Shown here: positions 1 through 8,125 of the stretch, in pieces
Layout: each line of letters starts with the position of its first letter
Numbering within the stretch: the first letter of the stretch is position 1
From: Verrucomicrobiia bacterium
Lineage (GTDB): Bacteria > Verrucomicrobiota > Verrucomicrobiia > Verrucomicrobiales > DEV007
Assembly (NCBI GenBank): GCA_030427505.1
Contig: JAUICH010000012.1
Location: forward strand, 1-64,000
DNA: 64,000 nucleotides
Reading direction: 5' to 3'
Made by a program: the position numbers and the translations under genes
Notes under the pieces: model-generated
What the model was told of the DNA's origin: nothing
Databases searched by the model: none
Seen by the model: only the letters and a program-made list of their open reading frames with translations

Positions 1-100
1 AATTTTTTTAGCCGTTGAAAAACCGGCTCCGGCATCTGATCTGCTCGATGGACATCCATCCTTTACTATTTCGTAAAACTTAACATTCTCAACCACTTAT

Positions 101-119
101 ATTTGTCCACACTGCCTAG
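101..119. repeat. Terminal motif shared with the 55.9-kb element
   Basis: This 19-base stretch (ATTTGTCCACACTGCCTAG) matches the right arm of the inverted-repeat element at 56110-56128 with one mismatch. In random DNA of this length such a match is very unlikely. It is read as the right end of a second copy of the same repeat family, whose left end would lie before the window or has decayed. Confidence 0.6.
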
Positions 120-317
120 TGCACTGACCGCCTTAAAATGATGAGCGCTTGGTCTGAACAAAGAGCCGTTGGCAAAAGGACGCGACCCGGTCTTTTTGGC
201 TGGGGTCTTCGTTGCTCTTCAGTCAGTTATGATTCACATAGCCTCCTTCATCGCGCCTTGCCCCCAGCCAAAAATCCTCGCCAATCACCCATCATCTTAA
301 GGCGGTCACTGCCCTAG
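116..317. repeat. 202-bp MITE-like element with 28-bp inverted termini
   Basis: The arms 116-143 and 290-317 are inverted copies of each other over 28 bases with three mismatches. A second perfect inverted repeat of 13 bases (TTTTTGGCTGGGG at 193-205, complement at 262-274) is nested inside. The stretch between has no credible reading frame. The shape is that of a non-autonomous palindromic element or a large structured intergenic repeat. It directly abuts the motif at 101-119. The rest of 1-433 shows no gene. Confidence 0.6.
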
Positions 318-433
318 ACTCCAGGTAGCGGAACCCTACCGGTCAGCAAACCGGACCAGTTTTCCAGTCTGGACACTCCCGGTTCCTTCCGGGAGCATGC
401 CGAGGTTTACCCCCACCCCTGACTGACCCCGGA

Positions 434-2164
434 ATGCTCCCCAAGAACTCCCGTTTTTTCTCCGCCTCGCCCATCCGCCCCTCTTTCATCCCGCCAGTAT
501 GCTGGGCCCTGGCCGTGGGAACGGTGTTGGCGTTCTTCCTGTTTCCCTTCGAGGCGTGGGCGCAGGAGGCCGCGGCCGATGGGGAGTCCACCGCCGCCGC
601 CGGCCTTGCGGAGCCGCGCCACGGTTTGGTCTTGATTGACTGGATCATCATCGGCCTGTATGCCGCCGCCGTGGTGGTCATGGGCTGGTGGTTTGGGCGG
701 AAGCAGGAGAGCACGAAGGAATACTTCGTCGGCTCCGGTAAGATGAACCCCATCCTCATCGGCGTTTCTCTTTTTGCCACGCTGCTCAGCACCATTTCCT
801 ACCTCGCCTTTCCCGGCGAAACCCTCGGTAAAGGGCCGGCCTACATGAGCTTCATGCTGGCCTATCCCTTCATCTTCCTGATCGTCGGCTACTGGCTGCT
901 GCCCACCTACATGCGGAACAAGGTGGTGTCCGCCTACGAACTGCTGGAGATAAACCTGGGCCCCAGCGTCCGGGCCCTGGGTGTGGTGCTGTTTCTCTGC
1001 CTGCGGCTGGTGTGGATGTCCCTGCTCGTGAGCGTCACGTCCAAGGCCATCGTGGTGATGGCCGGCCTGGAGGACTCGTGGATTCCCTGGGTCGCCGCTA
1101 TCACCGGTCTTATCGCCATCACCTACACCTCGCTCGGAGGTCTGCGCGCGGTGGTCATCACGGACTTGCTCCAGACCATCCTCCTCTACGGCGGCGCGGT
1201 ATTGGTTCTCGTCACCATCACGGTGAAGATGGGCGGCTTCAGTTGGTTCCCCACGGAGTGGAGCCCACACTGGGACTCTCAGCCGATCTTCAGTCTCGAC
1301 CCCACCACCCGGGTCACGGTCTTTGGTTCCATCCTCTCTTTCCTGATCTGGAATGTCGCCACCGCCGGCGGAGACCAAGTGTCCGTGCAGCGTTTCATGG
1401 CCACGGAAAACGCCAAGGCCGCCCGTAGCGCGGTGCTCACCAACGTCATCGTCGGCCTCATCATCAACATCACGCTCGGTCTCGCGGGATTGGCGCTGCT
1501 CGGTTACTTCCAGGCGAATCCCGCCCAACTGGCGAACGGCCTGACCCTGGCCAACGACGCGGACAAGGTCTTCCCCCACTACATCGCCTATCACCTGCCT
1601 CCCATCATTTCCGGGTTGGTGGTCTCCGGGCTTTTCGCCGCCGCCATGTCCAGTGTGGACTCCGGGGTGAACTCCATTACCGCCGTGGTCATGACCGACG
1701 TGCTCGACCGCCTGGGGCTGAGGCCCAAGAACGAACGCACCCACGTCATCTTTGCCCGCATCCTGGCCTTCGTCATCGGCGCGGTGGTGGTGGTGGGCAG
1801 CCTGTCGGTGGACAAGGTGCCGGGCAACATCATTGCCGTGACTAACAAAACCGCCAACCTCCTGACGGTTCCCATCTTCTGCCTGTTCTTCTTCGCCCTG
1901 TTCGTGCGCCGTGCCTCTTCCCTGGCGGCGTGGCTCGGCGCCATCGCGGGCGTCACCGTGGCGGTACTGATTGCTTTTTCCTCCTACTTCCGTCCGTTTT
2001 ACGAAACCGTCTTCGGCATCACGACGGCGGCGGATGAGGACCCGGTCTCGTTCCAGTGGATGGCTCCCCTCTCCCTCGCGGCGAACATTGGGGTAGGCCT
2101 GCTGTTCTGCTTCATTTTCCCCAAAAAGAATAAGCCAGCCCCAACTCCCACCCCCGCTTCCTGA
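434..2164 (+). CDS. Sodium:solute symporter (SSS/SLC5 family)
   Basis: A 576-residue inner-membrane carrier predicted to couple solute uptake to sodium entry; the substrate cannot be told. After an N-terminal signal-like hydrophobic segment (about residues 20-43, ending AWAQ) there are about 13 membrane spans. Family landmarks are TSLGGLRAVVITDLLQT near residue 230 and the conserved loop AAMSSVDSGVNS near residue 410, which in the family lies close to the second sodium site. The length fits the family. The stop is followed after 4 bases by the start of a HEAT-like lipoprotein, so the two are probably co-transcribed. A cleavable leader ahead of an SSS core is less common but occurs in this phylum. 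Start codon is the only good ATG before the leader. Confidence 0.9.
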   Translation: MLPKNSRFFSASPIRPSFIPPVCWALAVGTVLAFFLFPFEAWAQEAAADGESTAAAGLAEPRHGLVLIDWIIIGLYAAAVVVMGWWFGRKQESTKEYFVGSGKMNPILIGVSLFATLLSTISYLAFPGETLGKGPAYMSFMLAYPFIFLIVGYWLLPTYMRNKVVSAYELLEINLGPSVRALGVVLFLCLRLVWMSLLVSVTSKAIVVMAGLEDSWIPWVAAITGLIAITYTSLGGLRAVVITDLLQTILLYGGAVLVLVTITVKMGGFSWFPTEWSPHWDSQPIFSLDPTTRVTVFGSILSFLIWNVATAGGDQVSVQRFMATENAKAARSAVLTNVIVGLIINITLGLAGLALLGYFQANPAQLANGLTLANDADKVFPHYIAYHLPPIISGLVVSGLFAAAMSSVDSGVNSITAVVMTDVLDRLGLRPKNERTHVIFARILAFVIGAVVVVGSLSVDKVPGNIIAVTNKTANLLTVPIFCLFFFALFVRRASSLAAWLGAIAGVTVAVLIAFSSYFRPFYETVFGITTAADEDPVSFQWMAPLSLAANIGVGLLFCFIFPKKNKPAPTPTPAS

Positions 2165-2168
2165 CCGC

Positions 2169-3056
2169 ATGAATCTCCTTCCCACCAGCCAGAGCTTCTT
2201 CCTCGCGCTCGCCACGGCCGCCGCCTTCACCCTGAACTCTTGCGATGACGAGCTTCTCAAGCAGAAAACCGTGGATCTAGACCCCGCGACTAAAGAGAAG
2301 TGTCTCGCCGTCCTCCGCGCCGGTCTCCATGGCGAGGACTTCTGGCCCTCCATCCACGCGGCGGAAGGGCTGACCCTGGGTGGCTACGGAGAGGAGGTCA
2401 TCCCCGTCCTCGAGCCCAAGCTCCAGGCTGTAACCGATGATCAGATGCTCTGCGGCGTGTCCCGCGAACTCGTCCGCGCCGGAGAGACGGACAAAGCCCA
2501 GGTCATGCTCAACATCCTGGAGAAACCCGACCAGTACGGCCACACCCACGCCGCCGAAAGCCTCTTCAAGGTAGATCAAGTGGGCGACAAAACTGGTCTC
2601 CGCCGCGCCTTTGAGAAGGGCGAGACCATCAAGCTCCGCCTCATGGCCGCCGCCGCCCTGGCCCGGGATGGAGACCAGGAGATGATGGCCTTCATCCGCG
2701 AAAACCTCCAGCAGTCCGAAAACGAAGAAGGCTTCCAGATCGCCGCCTGGATCCTGGGCCGCATCGGCGGCAAACAGGACATCCCCCACATGCGCGCCCG
2801 CATCCCGGACACGGACGATCCGCTCATCAAGGCCTACATGAACCACTCCATGGCCGCTCTGGGCGATAAGGAGGCCCTGGTGGAACTGGCCAAGAATCTC
2901 CAGTCCGAAGACCCCGCCATCCGCACCTACGCCGCTACTTTCGCTGGCGACGCCCGCGCCGGTTTCCTGAAAGATCAGCTCATCAAGATGCTGGACGACC
3001 CCCACCCCGACGCCAGCTACCGCGCCGCGCAAACGCTGCTGTTTCTTTCCAGATAG
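2169..3056 (+). CDS. HEAT-repeat-like lipoprotein
   Basis: A 295-residue protein with a lipoprotein leader: a hydrophobic stretch ends in LNSC near residue 25, so it is probably lipid-anchored after export. The mature part is a series of helical pairs of about 30 residues with alanine/leucine spacing and phrases such as AAALARDGD, AAWILGRIGG and MAALGDKEAL, typical of HEAT/PBS-lyase-like repeats that bind partner proteins. No catalytic motif is visible. It starts 4 bases after the symporter stop, so it is likely made with it and might be an accessory or scaffold for it; that link is inference. Confidence 0.78.
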   Translation: MNLLPTSQSFFLALATAAAFTLNSCDDELLKQKTVDLDPATKEKCLAVLRAGLHGEDFWPSIHAAEGLTLGGYGEEVIPVLEPKLQAVTDDQMLCGVSRELVRAGETDKAQVMLNILEKPDQYGHTHAAESLFKVDQVGDKTGLRRAFEKGETIKLRLMAAAALARDGDQEMMAFIRENLQQSENEEGFQIAAWILGRIGGKQDIPHMRARIPDTDDPLIKAYMNHSMAALGDKEALVELAKNLQSEDPAIRTYAATFAGDARAGFLKDQLIKMLDDPHPDASYRAAQTLLFLSR

Positions 3057-3488
3057 GCGTCCTGCTCGCGGTTCCCCGCTGCCATTGTCTCGGTAGTCAG
3101 AGTGGTCTGGCGGAGGGCTTAGGGTGTGTGGGCGGATGCCCCACCCGCCCGGATTCGTGGCGCATCCCCATGCGGAGTCCGGCGCATGTGCCACGATGTC
3201 AACTGGTAGGGCAGCTCTTTACCAACCCGCGTTGTTCCGCGCCGTTCGGTCTCTCCCCGGCCAAAATACGGTGGACACTCGAGGCTTTCGGTTCAACACT
3301 GCGACCGAAAATTGGTTAAAGGAATTTCAAGAAATACTGGAAAGAAGCAAAGCTCCCCGCGCTCCAGAAAATGAAGAGGCCTGCCGCAACGGCTGTCCCC
3401 ATACTTAGGACGTGACCTCTCAGGCCTCAGGCAAAGACTTCCCCGGCCACATCTCCCCCTCTTCCGCGTCCGTCCCTCTATCTCCCCC
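3057..3488. other. Non-coding gap before the sugar operon
   Basis: No convincing gene. It holds short hairpins: GGGCGG/CCGCCC at 3130-3135 and 3145-3150, a GTGGCGCAT/ATGTGCCAC pair at 3157-3165 and 3186-3194 (one G-T pair), and 8-base perfect arms at 3376-3383 and 3421-3428. None is followed by a clear T tract, so they are candidate RNA structures or degenerate repeats rather than secure terminators. The promoter of the following operon should lie near the downstream end, but no consensus is convincing. Confidence 0.5.
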
Positions 3489-4535
3489 ATGTCCGGCCCC
3501 ATATCCCCATTCAAAGGTAAGTCCATCCTCATTACCGGCGGCACCGGTTCGTTTGGGCGCACGGTGGTCAGCCGCTTCCTCCGGGAAGAGGTGGGTGAGA
3601 TTCGCATCTTCAGCCGGGACGAGTCCAAGCAAGACGACATGCGCCGGGAAACGCCCGATCCCCGGCTGAAGTTCTACATTGGAGATGTCCGCGACCCTAA
3701 CGCCCTCTCCAGTGCAATGCGGGGGGTGGATTTTGTCTTCAGTGCCGCGGCGCTCAAGCAGGTGCCCTCCTGCGAATTTCACCCCCTCGAAGCCGTCCAC
3801 ACCAATGTCCTCGGCACGGACAACACCCTGAACGCCGCCATCGAGAGAGGCATTCGCCACGTCATCGTCCTCAGCACGGACAAGGCCGTCTACCCCATCA
3901 ACGCCATGGGCATGTCCAAAGCGCTCATGGAAAAAGTGGCCGTCGCCAAGTCCCGCGACCTGTGCTCACCCAGCGACACCAAGATCTGTGTCACCCGTTA
4001 CGGCAATGTCATGGCTTCCCGCGGCTCCGTGATTCCTTTGTTCGTGGCGCAGATCAAACAGGGAGCGCCCCTGACCATTACCGATCCTGAGATGACGCGT
4101 TTCATGATGTCCCTGCCGGAAGCGGTGGACCTCGTCCTCTTCGCGTTCAATCGTGGCAGCGGCGGCGACCTCTTTATCCAGAAAGCGCCCGCCGCCACCA
4201 TCGGTCAGCTCGCCCGGGTGTTGAAAGCCATGTTCAATTCCCAATCCGAAATTCAGATCATTGGCACCCGGCACGGCGAAAAACGCCATGAAACCCTGAT
4301 GACCCGCGAGGAAATGATCCGGGCCGAAGACCTTGGAAACTACTACCGGATCCCGTCAGACTCCCGGGACCTGAACTACTCACTCTATTTCGATCAAGGG
4401 GAAGTCGAAGTGACCGAGGCCCACGACTACACCTCAGAAGTGACCCATCGTCTGAGCGACGAAGAACTGCACTCCATGCTCCTGAACCTGGATTTCATCC
4501 AGCGCGAGCTGAGCAATGAATCCAGCACGGCCTGA
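3489..4535 (+). CDS. UDP-GlcNAc 4,6-dehydratase/epimerase (CapE/WbjB-FnlA type)
   Basis: A 348-residue short-chain dehydrogenase/reductase of the polysaccharide-biosynthesis (CapD/FlaA1-like) family. It should use bound NADP to turn UDP-GlcNAc into a 4-keto-6-deoxy L-sugar nucleotide in the cytoplasm. The Rossmann motif GGTGSFG is at residues 17-23, an active-site region STDKAVYPINAMG at 129-141, and the MGMSK lysine at 144. The length matches the short soluble CapE/WbjB class and lacks the membrane part of long CapD enzymes. It is first of four genes: reductase, 2-epimerase and glycosyltransferase follow on the same strand, the order seen in capEFG/wbjBCD loci. Assignment to this class is firm; the exact product depends on the next enzyme. 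Confidence 0.88.
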   Translation: MSGPISPFKGKSILITGGTGSFGRTVVSRFLREEVGEIRIFSRDESKQDDMRRETPDPRLKFYIGDVRDPNALSSAMRGVDFVFSAAALKQVPSCEFHPLEAVHTNVLGTDNTLNAAIERGIRHVIVLSTDKAVYPINAMGMSKALMEKVAVAKSRDLCSPSDTKICVTRYGNVMASRGSVIPLFVAQIKQGAPLTITDPEMTRFMMSLPEAVDLVLFAFNRGSGGDLFIQKAPAATIGQLARVLKAMFNSQSEIQIIGTRHGEKRHETLMTREEMIRAEDLGNYYRIPSDSRDLNYSLYFDQGEVEVTEAHDYTSEVTHRLSDEELHSMLLNLDFIQRELSNESSTA

Positions 4536-4593
4536 GACATTACTCCGCGCCCCTTCTTCCTCAGCCGGCAATCTTGCCCCCGAGTCTTCCACC

Positions 4594-5385
4594 ATGAACC
4601 GAGTTTTTATCATTGGGCACCGGGGAATGCTGGGGCATACCGTCGCGGCATACCTGACGGCCGAAGGACACGAAGTAATAACCAATGACGCGCGCTATCT
4701 GGGCGAGCCTCTGGATCCCTTGCTGAGGGAGGTAAGGGAATCGGACTGTGACTGGGTCGTCAATGCCCTTGGCGCGATTCCCCAAAAGGGTTCCGATACA
4801 GCGGCCTTTATGCGGGCCAACGCCTTCTTTCCCCCGCACCTCGTCCACGAAATGGCGGACCACCAGCGCCTCATCCATGCCAGCACCGACTGTGTTTTCT
4901 CCGGCCGGCGGGGCCACTACCGGACCGGGGAACGGCCTGACGATGAGGAGCCCTACGGCCGCTCCAAGGCCATCGGCGAAACAGCCGCCCTCGACGAGCG
5001 AGTCATTTGTCTGCGCACCTCAGTGATTGGACCGTCCCTACCCGGTGGAGCCGGGCTCCTGAAATGGTTTCTCGACCAGGAAGGTCCGGTTCAGGGGTAT
5101 ACCAATCATATCTGGAACGGCATCACCACCCTGGAATGGGCCAAGGCAGCCGGCGAAATCATTCGCGGCACGGCGCCTTTCCAAAACGGCATCGTACAGT
5201 TGGGCTTCGAACCACCACTCAGCAAATTCGAATTGTTGAAACAGTTCGCCAGCGTCTGGCGGAAATCCATCGAGATCACTCCCACCCATACCGATCCCGG
5301 AGTTGACCGTTCCCTGATACCGGACTGGACTCGCGCTCCTATCCGGCAACAGTTGCAGGAACTTGAGGCCTGGATGAATTGCTAG
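4594..5385 (+). CDS. RmlD-like NDP-sugar 4-ketoreductase, without cupin domain
   Basis: A 263-residue SDR of the dTDP-4-dehydrorhamnose reductase type. The start at 4594 puts the Rossmann motif (GHRGMLG) eight residues in; an ATG at 4516 would add 26 low-complexity residues and overlap the previous gene. STDCVFSG and YGRSK (the YxxxK pair) are present. By position it is the reductase acting on the dehydratase product, as CapF/WbjC do in UDP-L-FucNAc synthesis. Those enzymes have about 370 residues with a C-terminal cupin that epimerises C3; here the protein ends right after the SDR fold. This resembles the shorter reductases of UDP-L-QuiNAc pathways (WbvR/QnlA type). That distinction is inference from length. 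Confidence 0.82.
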   Translation: MNRVFIIGHRGMLGHTVAAYLTAEGHEVITNDARYLGEPLDPLLREVRESDCDWVVNALGAIPQKGSDTAAFMRANAFFPPHLVHEMADHQRLIHASTDCVFSGRRGHYRTGERPDDEEPYGRSKAIGETAALDERVICLRTSVIGPSLPGGAGLLKWFLDQEGPVQGYTNHIWNGITTLEWAKAAGEIIRGTAPFQNGIVQLGFEPPLSKFELLKQFASVWRKSIEITPTHTDPGVDRSLIPDWTRAPIRQQLQELEAWMNC

Positions 5386-5436
5386 TACCTGGACTCACCG
5401 GTGCCGGAAAGAACTCACTGCCGCATGGAATCTCGA

Positions 5437-6555
5437 ATGAAAGTCATGACCGTGGCCGGAACCCGTCCGGAGTTGATCCGTCTATGCCGGGTCATCGCCG
5501 TCCTTGACTCCGTGTCCGACCACGTTCTCGTCCACACCGGACAAAACTTCGACTACGAGTTGAACGGCATCTTCTTCGACGAGCTCGGCATCCGGCGGCC
5601 AGACCACGCCCTCAATGTTGCCGGCAGAAACGCCGCCGATACCATCGCCAATACCATTCGCGAAGTGGACGGTCTCCTGGAAACCGTCCAGCCCGAGGCG
5701 CTCCTTGTCCTCGGCGATACCAATAGCTGCCTCTCGGTCATTCCCGCCAAGCGGCGGAAGATCCCCATCTTTCACATGGAAGCCGGCAACCGTTGCTTCG
5801 ACTCTCGCGTGCCGGAAGAGATCAATCGCCACATAGTCGATCACGTCAGCGACATCAATCTCTGCTACTCCGAGCACGCCCGCCGCAATCTCCTGCGCGA
5901 GGGCCTCCCGGAGGAGCGGGTCATCAAAACCGGTTCGCCCATGAAGGAGGTTATCGACTTTCACCTCCCCCGCATCCAGCAGTCCGATGTCCTCTCCCGC
6001 CTGGAGCTCGAGCCGGAGAAATACTTTGTCGTCAGTCTCCACCGGGAGGAAAACGTGGACGATCCAGCGCACCTCCAGTCTCTGCTGGATGCCCTTTCCG
6101 CCCTGGCGGAGGAGTACCGCCTGCCGCTGGTATTCTCCGTTCACCCGCGCACCCGCGCACGCCTGGACGGCATGCGGCAAGACCTGCACCCGCTGGTGCG
6201 CTCCATGCCTCCGCTGGGTTTCCCGGACTATATATCCCTGCAACGTAAGGCCTACTGCACCTTGTCCGACAGCGGCACCATTACCGAAGAGTCCGCGCTT
6301 CTCGGATTTCCCGCCGTGACCCTCAGAGAGGCCCAGGAACGCCCCGAAGGCATGGACGAAGGCGTCGTCATCATGACCGGTCTGCGCTCCGAGCGCATCC
6401 TTCAAGCCGTTCGGATTGCCGCCGCACAGCGTCAGGCCATGAACTCTCCCGCCGTGCCGCCGGATTACCAGACAGAGAATGTGTCGTGGAAGGTGGCCAA
6501 ACTCATCTGCGGCTATACTGATTTTGTGAACCGCACGGTTTGGAAAAAGACATAG
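5437..6555 (+). CDS. Non-hydrolysing UDP-GlcNAc 2-epimerase-like enzyme (CapG/WbjD type)
   Basis: A 372-residue WecB-family epimerase with the GT-B fold, expected to invert C2 of a UDP-N-acetyl sugar through an elimination/re-addition mechanism. The N terminus MKVMTVAGTRPE is the classic opening of the family, so 5437 is preferred over the GTG at 5401 or the ATG at 5425. HMEAGNRCFD near residue 115 and DSGTITEES with ERPEGMDEG near residues 280-310 are the conserved UDP-binding and catalytic segments and are intact. It follows the reductase by about 50 bases and completes the three-step conversion of UDP-GlcNAc to an L-sugar donor (FucNAc or QuiNAc type). Confidence 0.87.
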   Translation: MKVMTVAGTRPELIRLCRVIAVLDSVSDHVLVHTGQNFDYELNGIFFDELGIRRPDHALNVAGRNAADTIANTIREVDGLLETVQPEALLVLGDTNSCLSVIPAKRRKIPIFHMEAGNRCFDSRVPEEINRHIVDHVSDINLCYSEHARRNLLREGLPEERVIKTGSPMKEVIDFHLPRIQQSDVLSRLELEPEKYFVVSLHREENVDDPAHLQSLLDALSALAEEYRLPLVFSVHPRTRARLDGMRQDLHPLVRSMPPLGFPDYISLQRKAYCTLSDSGTITEESALLGFPAVTLREAQERPEGMDEGVVIMTGLRSERILQAVRIAAAQRQAMNSPAVPPDYQTENVSWKVAKLICGYTDFVNRTVWKKT

Positions 6556-6617
6556 TCCGCGGGCTCCCACCGGCAACTACGGCCTTCCCCAGGCGTCCGC
6601 CGCCCCGCCCCTTCTCC

Positions 6618-7916
6618 ATGATCTCCATTGTTACCGCTTATTATAACCGGAAGGACCTGTTCCAGCGCACTCTGGCCAGCCTTGAAGCCTCCGCCGTGAG
6701 CGACTTCGAGGTCATCGCCGTGGATGACGGAAGCGACGATTCCCACCGCCTCGAGGACCTGACGGACCGGTTTCCTTTCCTCCGTGTGCTTCGCCTGGAG
6801 AAGGACAAAAAGTGGTATCACAATCCCTGCATTCCTTTCAATTTCGGCTTCCGAGCCGCCCGCGGCGACCAGATCATTCTCCAGAATCCGGAGTGCCTCC
6901 ACACGGGAGACATCTTAGACCATGTCAGGACCTCCCTGGCCCCTGGGCGCTACCTGACCTTCGGTTGCTACTCCATCGATCAGGAGGACACGGACAGCCT
7001 CGACGGCGGTCCGGCCAGCATCGCGGCGCTGGCCGCCGATGTCTCCACCCGCACCGGCAGACCCATGCGGGATGGCGGTCCAGGGTGGTACAATCATTCC
7101 GTCGAAAACCCCCGGGCCTTCCACTTTTGTTGCGCCATCATGAAGAGCGACCTCGAACGGCTGGGCGGTTTCGACGAACGCTACGGCGGAGGCGTTGCCT
7201 TCGATGACAACGAACTGATTCACCGCATTCGGGTATCGGGCATGGAAGTCCGCTTTGTGGACACTCCATTCGTTTTTCACCAATATCACTACGGACCCGT
7301 CGTGAACATGCTGCCCGAGGCGTTACGTCCCCAGTGGCTTCGAAACCGGACACTGCTGCTCCACTTCACCGAACCCTCAACTCTAGACCGGGCCAATGGG
7401 GCCGATTGGGGAAATCCGGAGAGCGAAGCCACCATCCAGATAAACAAAGCGCTCGACGACCTGCTCCTGCCGGTCGTCGATCCACCGCCGCCCCCTGTCT
7501 CGGTGGAAGAATTCGAAGAAAACCTGCGCCACGCCACCGAATTGCGGGACACCCTCTGGTCGGAAGAAACCGCCACCATTTTCCAGACTTCCGTGGAGCA
7601 GGTCCTCGGCACCATTCAGGACGCCCGGAAATCGTGGCTCGGCCGTGTCGCCTGGCGCAGCCGGTTCGGGCGAAAGCTCGGGAAGATTCTCAAATGGAGT
7701 GACCACGCGAAAAGACGCCAGACCCGGGGGCGCCACCGCGAAGCCATTTCTGTCTGGGTGAAGACCCTCTCCGCCGCCTCCAGCTTAGTTGACGACATCC
7801 GTTCGGACTGGAGGTCATGCCGTCTTATCTCGCCTCGCCAGGCCGGTGACTTTCGCTCCCTGGCATCTTCCATGGAGGTTTGGTGGAAGAAGGCCGAGGA
7901 CGCCACCAAGAATTAG
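6618..7916 (+). CDS. Family 2 glycosyltransferase
   Basis: A 432-residue GT-A fold transferase. The N-terminal MISIVTAYYNR opening and the VDDGSDD motif near residue 37 bind the nucleotide sugar; GFDERYGGG with FDDNELIHRI near residues 185-205 is the C-terminal acceptor/metal region found in GT2 enzymes that make surface glycans. About 160 further residues, rich in charged helices, have no recognised domain. The start at 6618 was chosen because the fold begins there; an upstream TTG would overlap the preceding epimerase. As last gene of the sugar-nucleotide operon it may transfer the L-sugar made by the three enzymes before it, but the acceptor is unknown. Confidence 0.83.
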   Translation: MISIVTAYYNRKDLFQRTLASLEASAVSDFEVIAVDDGSDDSHRLEDLTDRFPFLRVLRLEKDKKWYHNPCIPFNFGFRAARGDQIILQNPECLHTGDILDHVRTSLAPGRYLTFGCYSIDQEDTDSLDGGPASIAALAADVSTRTGRPMRDGGPGWYNHSVENPRAFHFCCAIMKSDLERLGGFDERYGGGVAFDDNELIHRIRVSGMEVRFVDTPFVFHQYHYGPVVNMLPEALRPQWLRNRTLLLHFTEPSTLDRANGADWGNPESEATIQINKALDDLLLPVVDPPPPPVSVEEFEENLRHATELRDTLWSEETATIFQTSVEQVLGTIQDARKSWLGRVAWRSRFGRKLGKILKWSDHAKRRQTRGRHREAISVWVKTLSAASSLVDDIRSDWRSCRLISPRQAGDFRSLASSMEVWWKKAEDATKN

Positions 7917-8125
7917 AGACTCCCCCCTGGAGCGGTCCCGGATTCGTCGCGATTTTCCTACTGACCGGGTAAGGCAGGTTTGTTCACGATTCCACTCTAT
8001 CCGGTAAGTCCCCATCAACGCGCCATTGACCCCGGCGCTTCTAGACGGAACAATCCACAGCGTGCTTCCCCCTCCTGGGATGGCAGCGCCTTTCGAAATA
8101 CCTTTTCGCTTCAACCCTCTCGAAC

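Noticed and set aside
407-2353. Long open frame of 648 codons on the minus strand opposite the symporter
   Set aside because: It is the complement of a well-supported membrane carrier, is low-complexity and histidine/glycine-rich, and has no family resemblance. High GC makes such antisense frames common.
3124-3408. 94-codon open frame in the gap before the sugar operon
   Set aside because: No similarity, no ribosome site, unlike the codon use of its neighbours.
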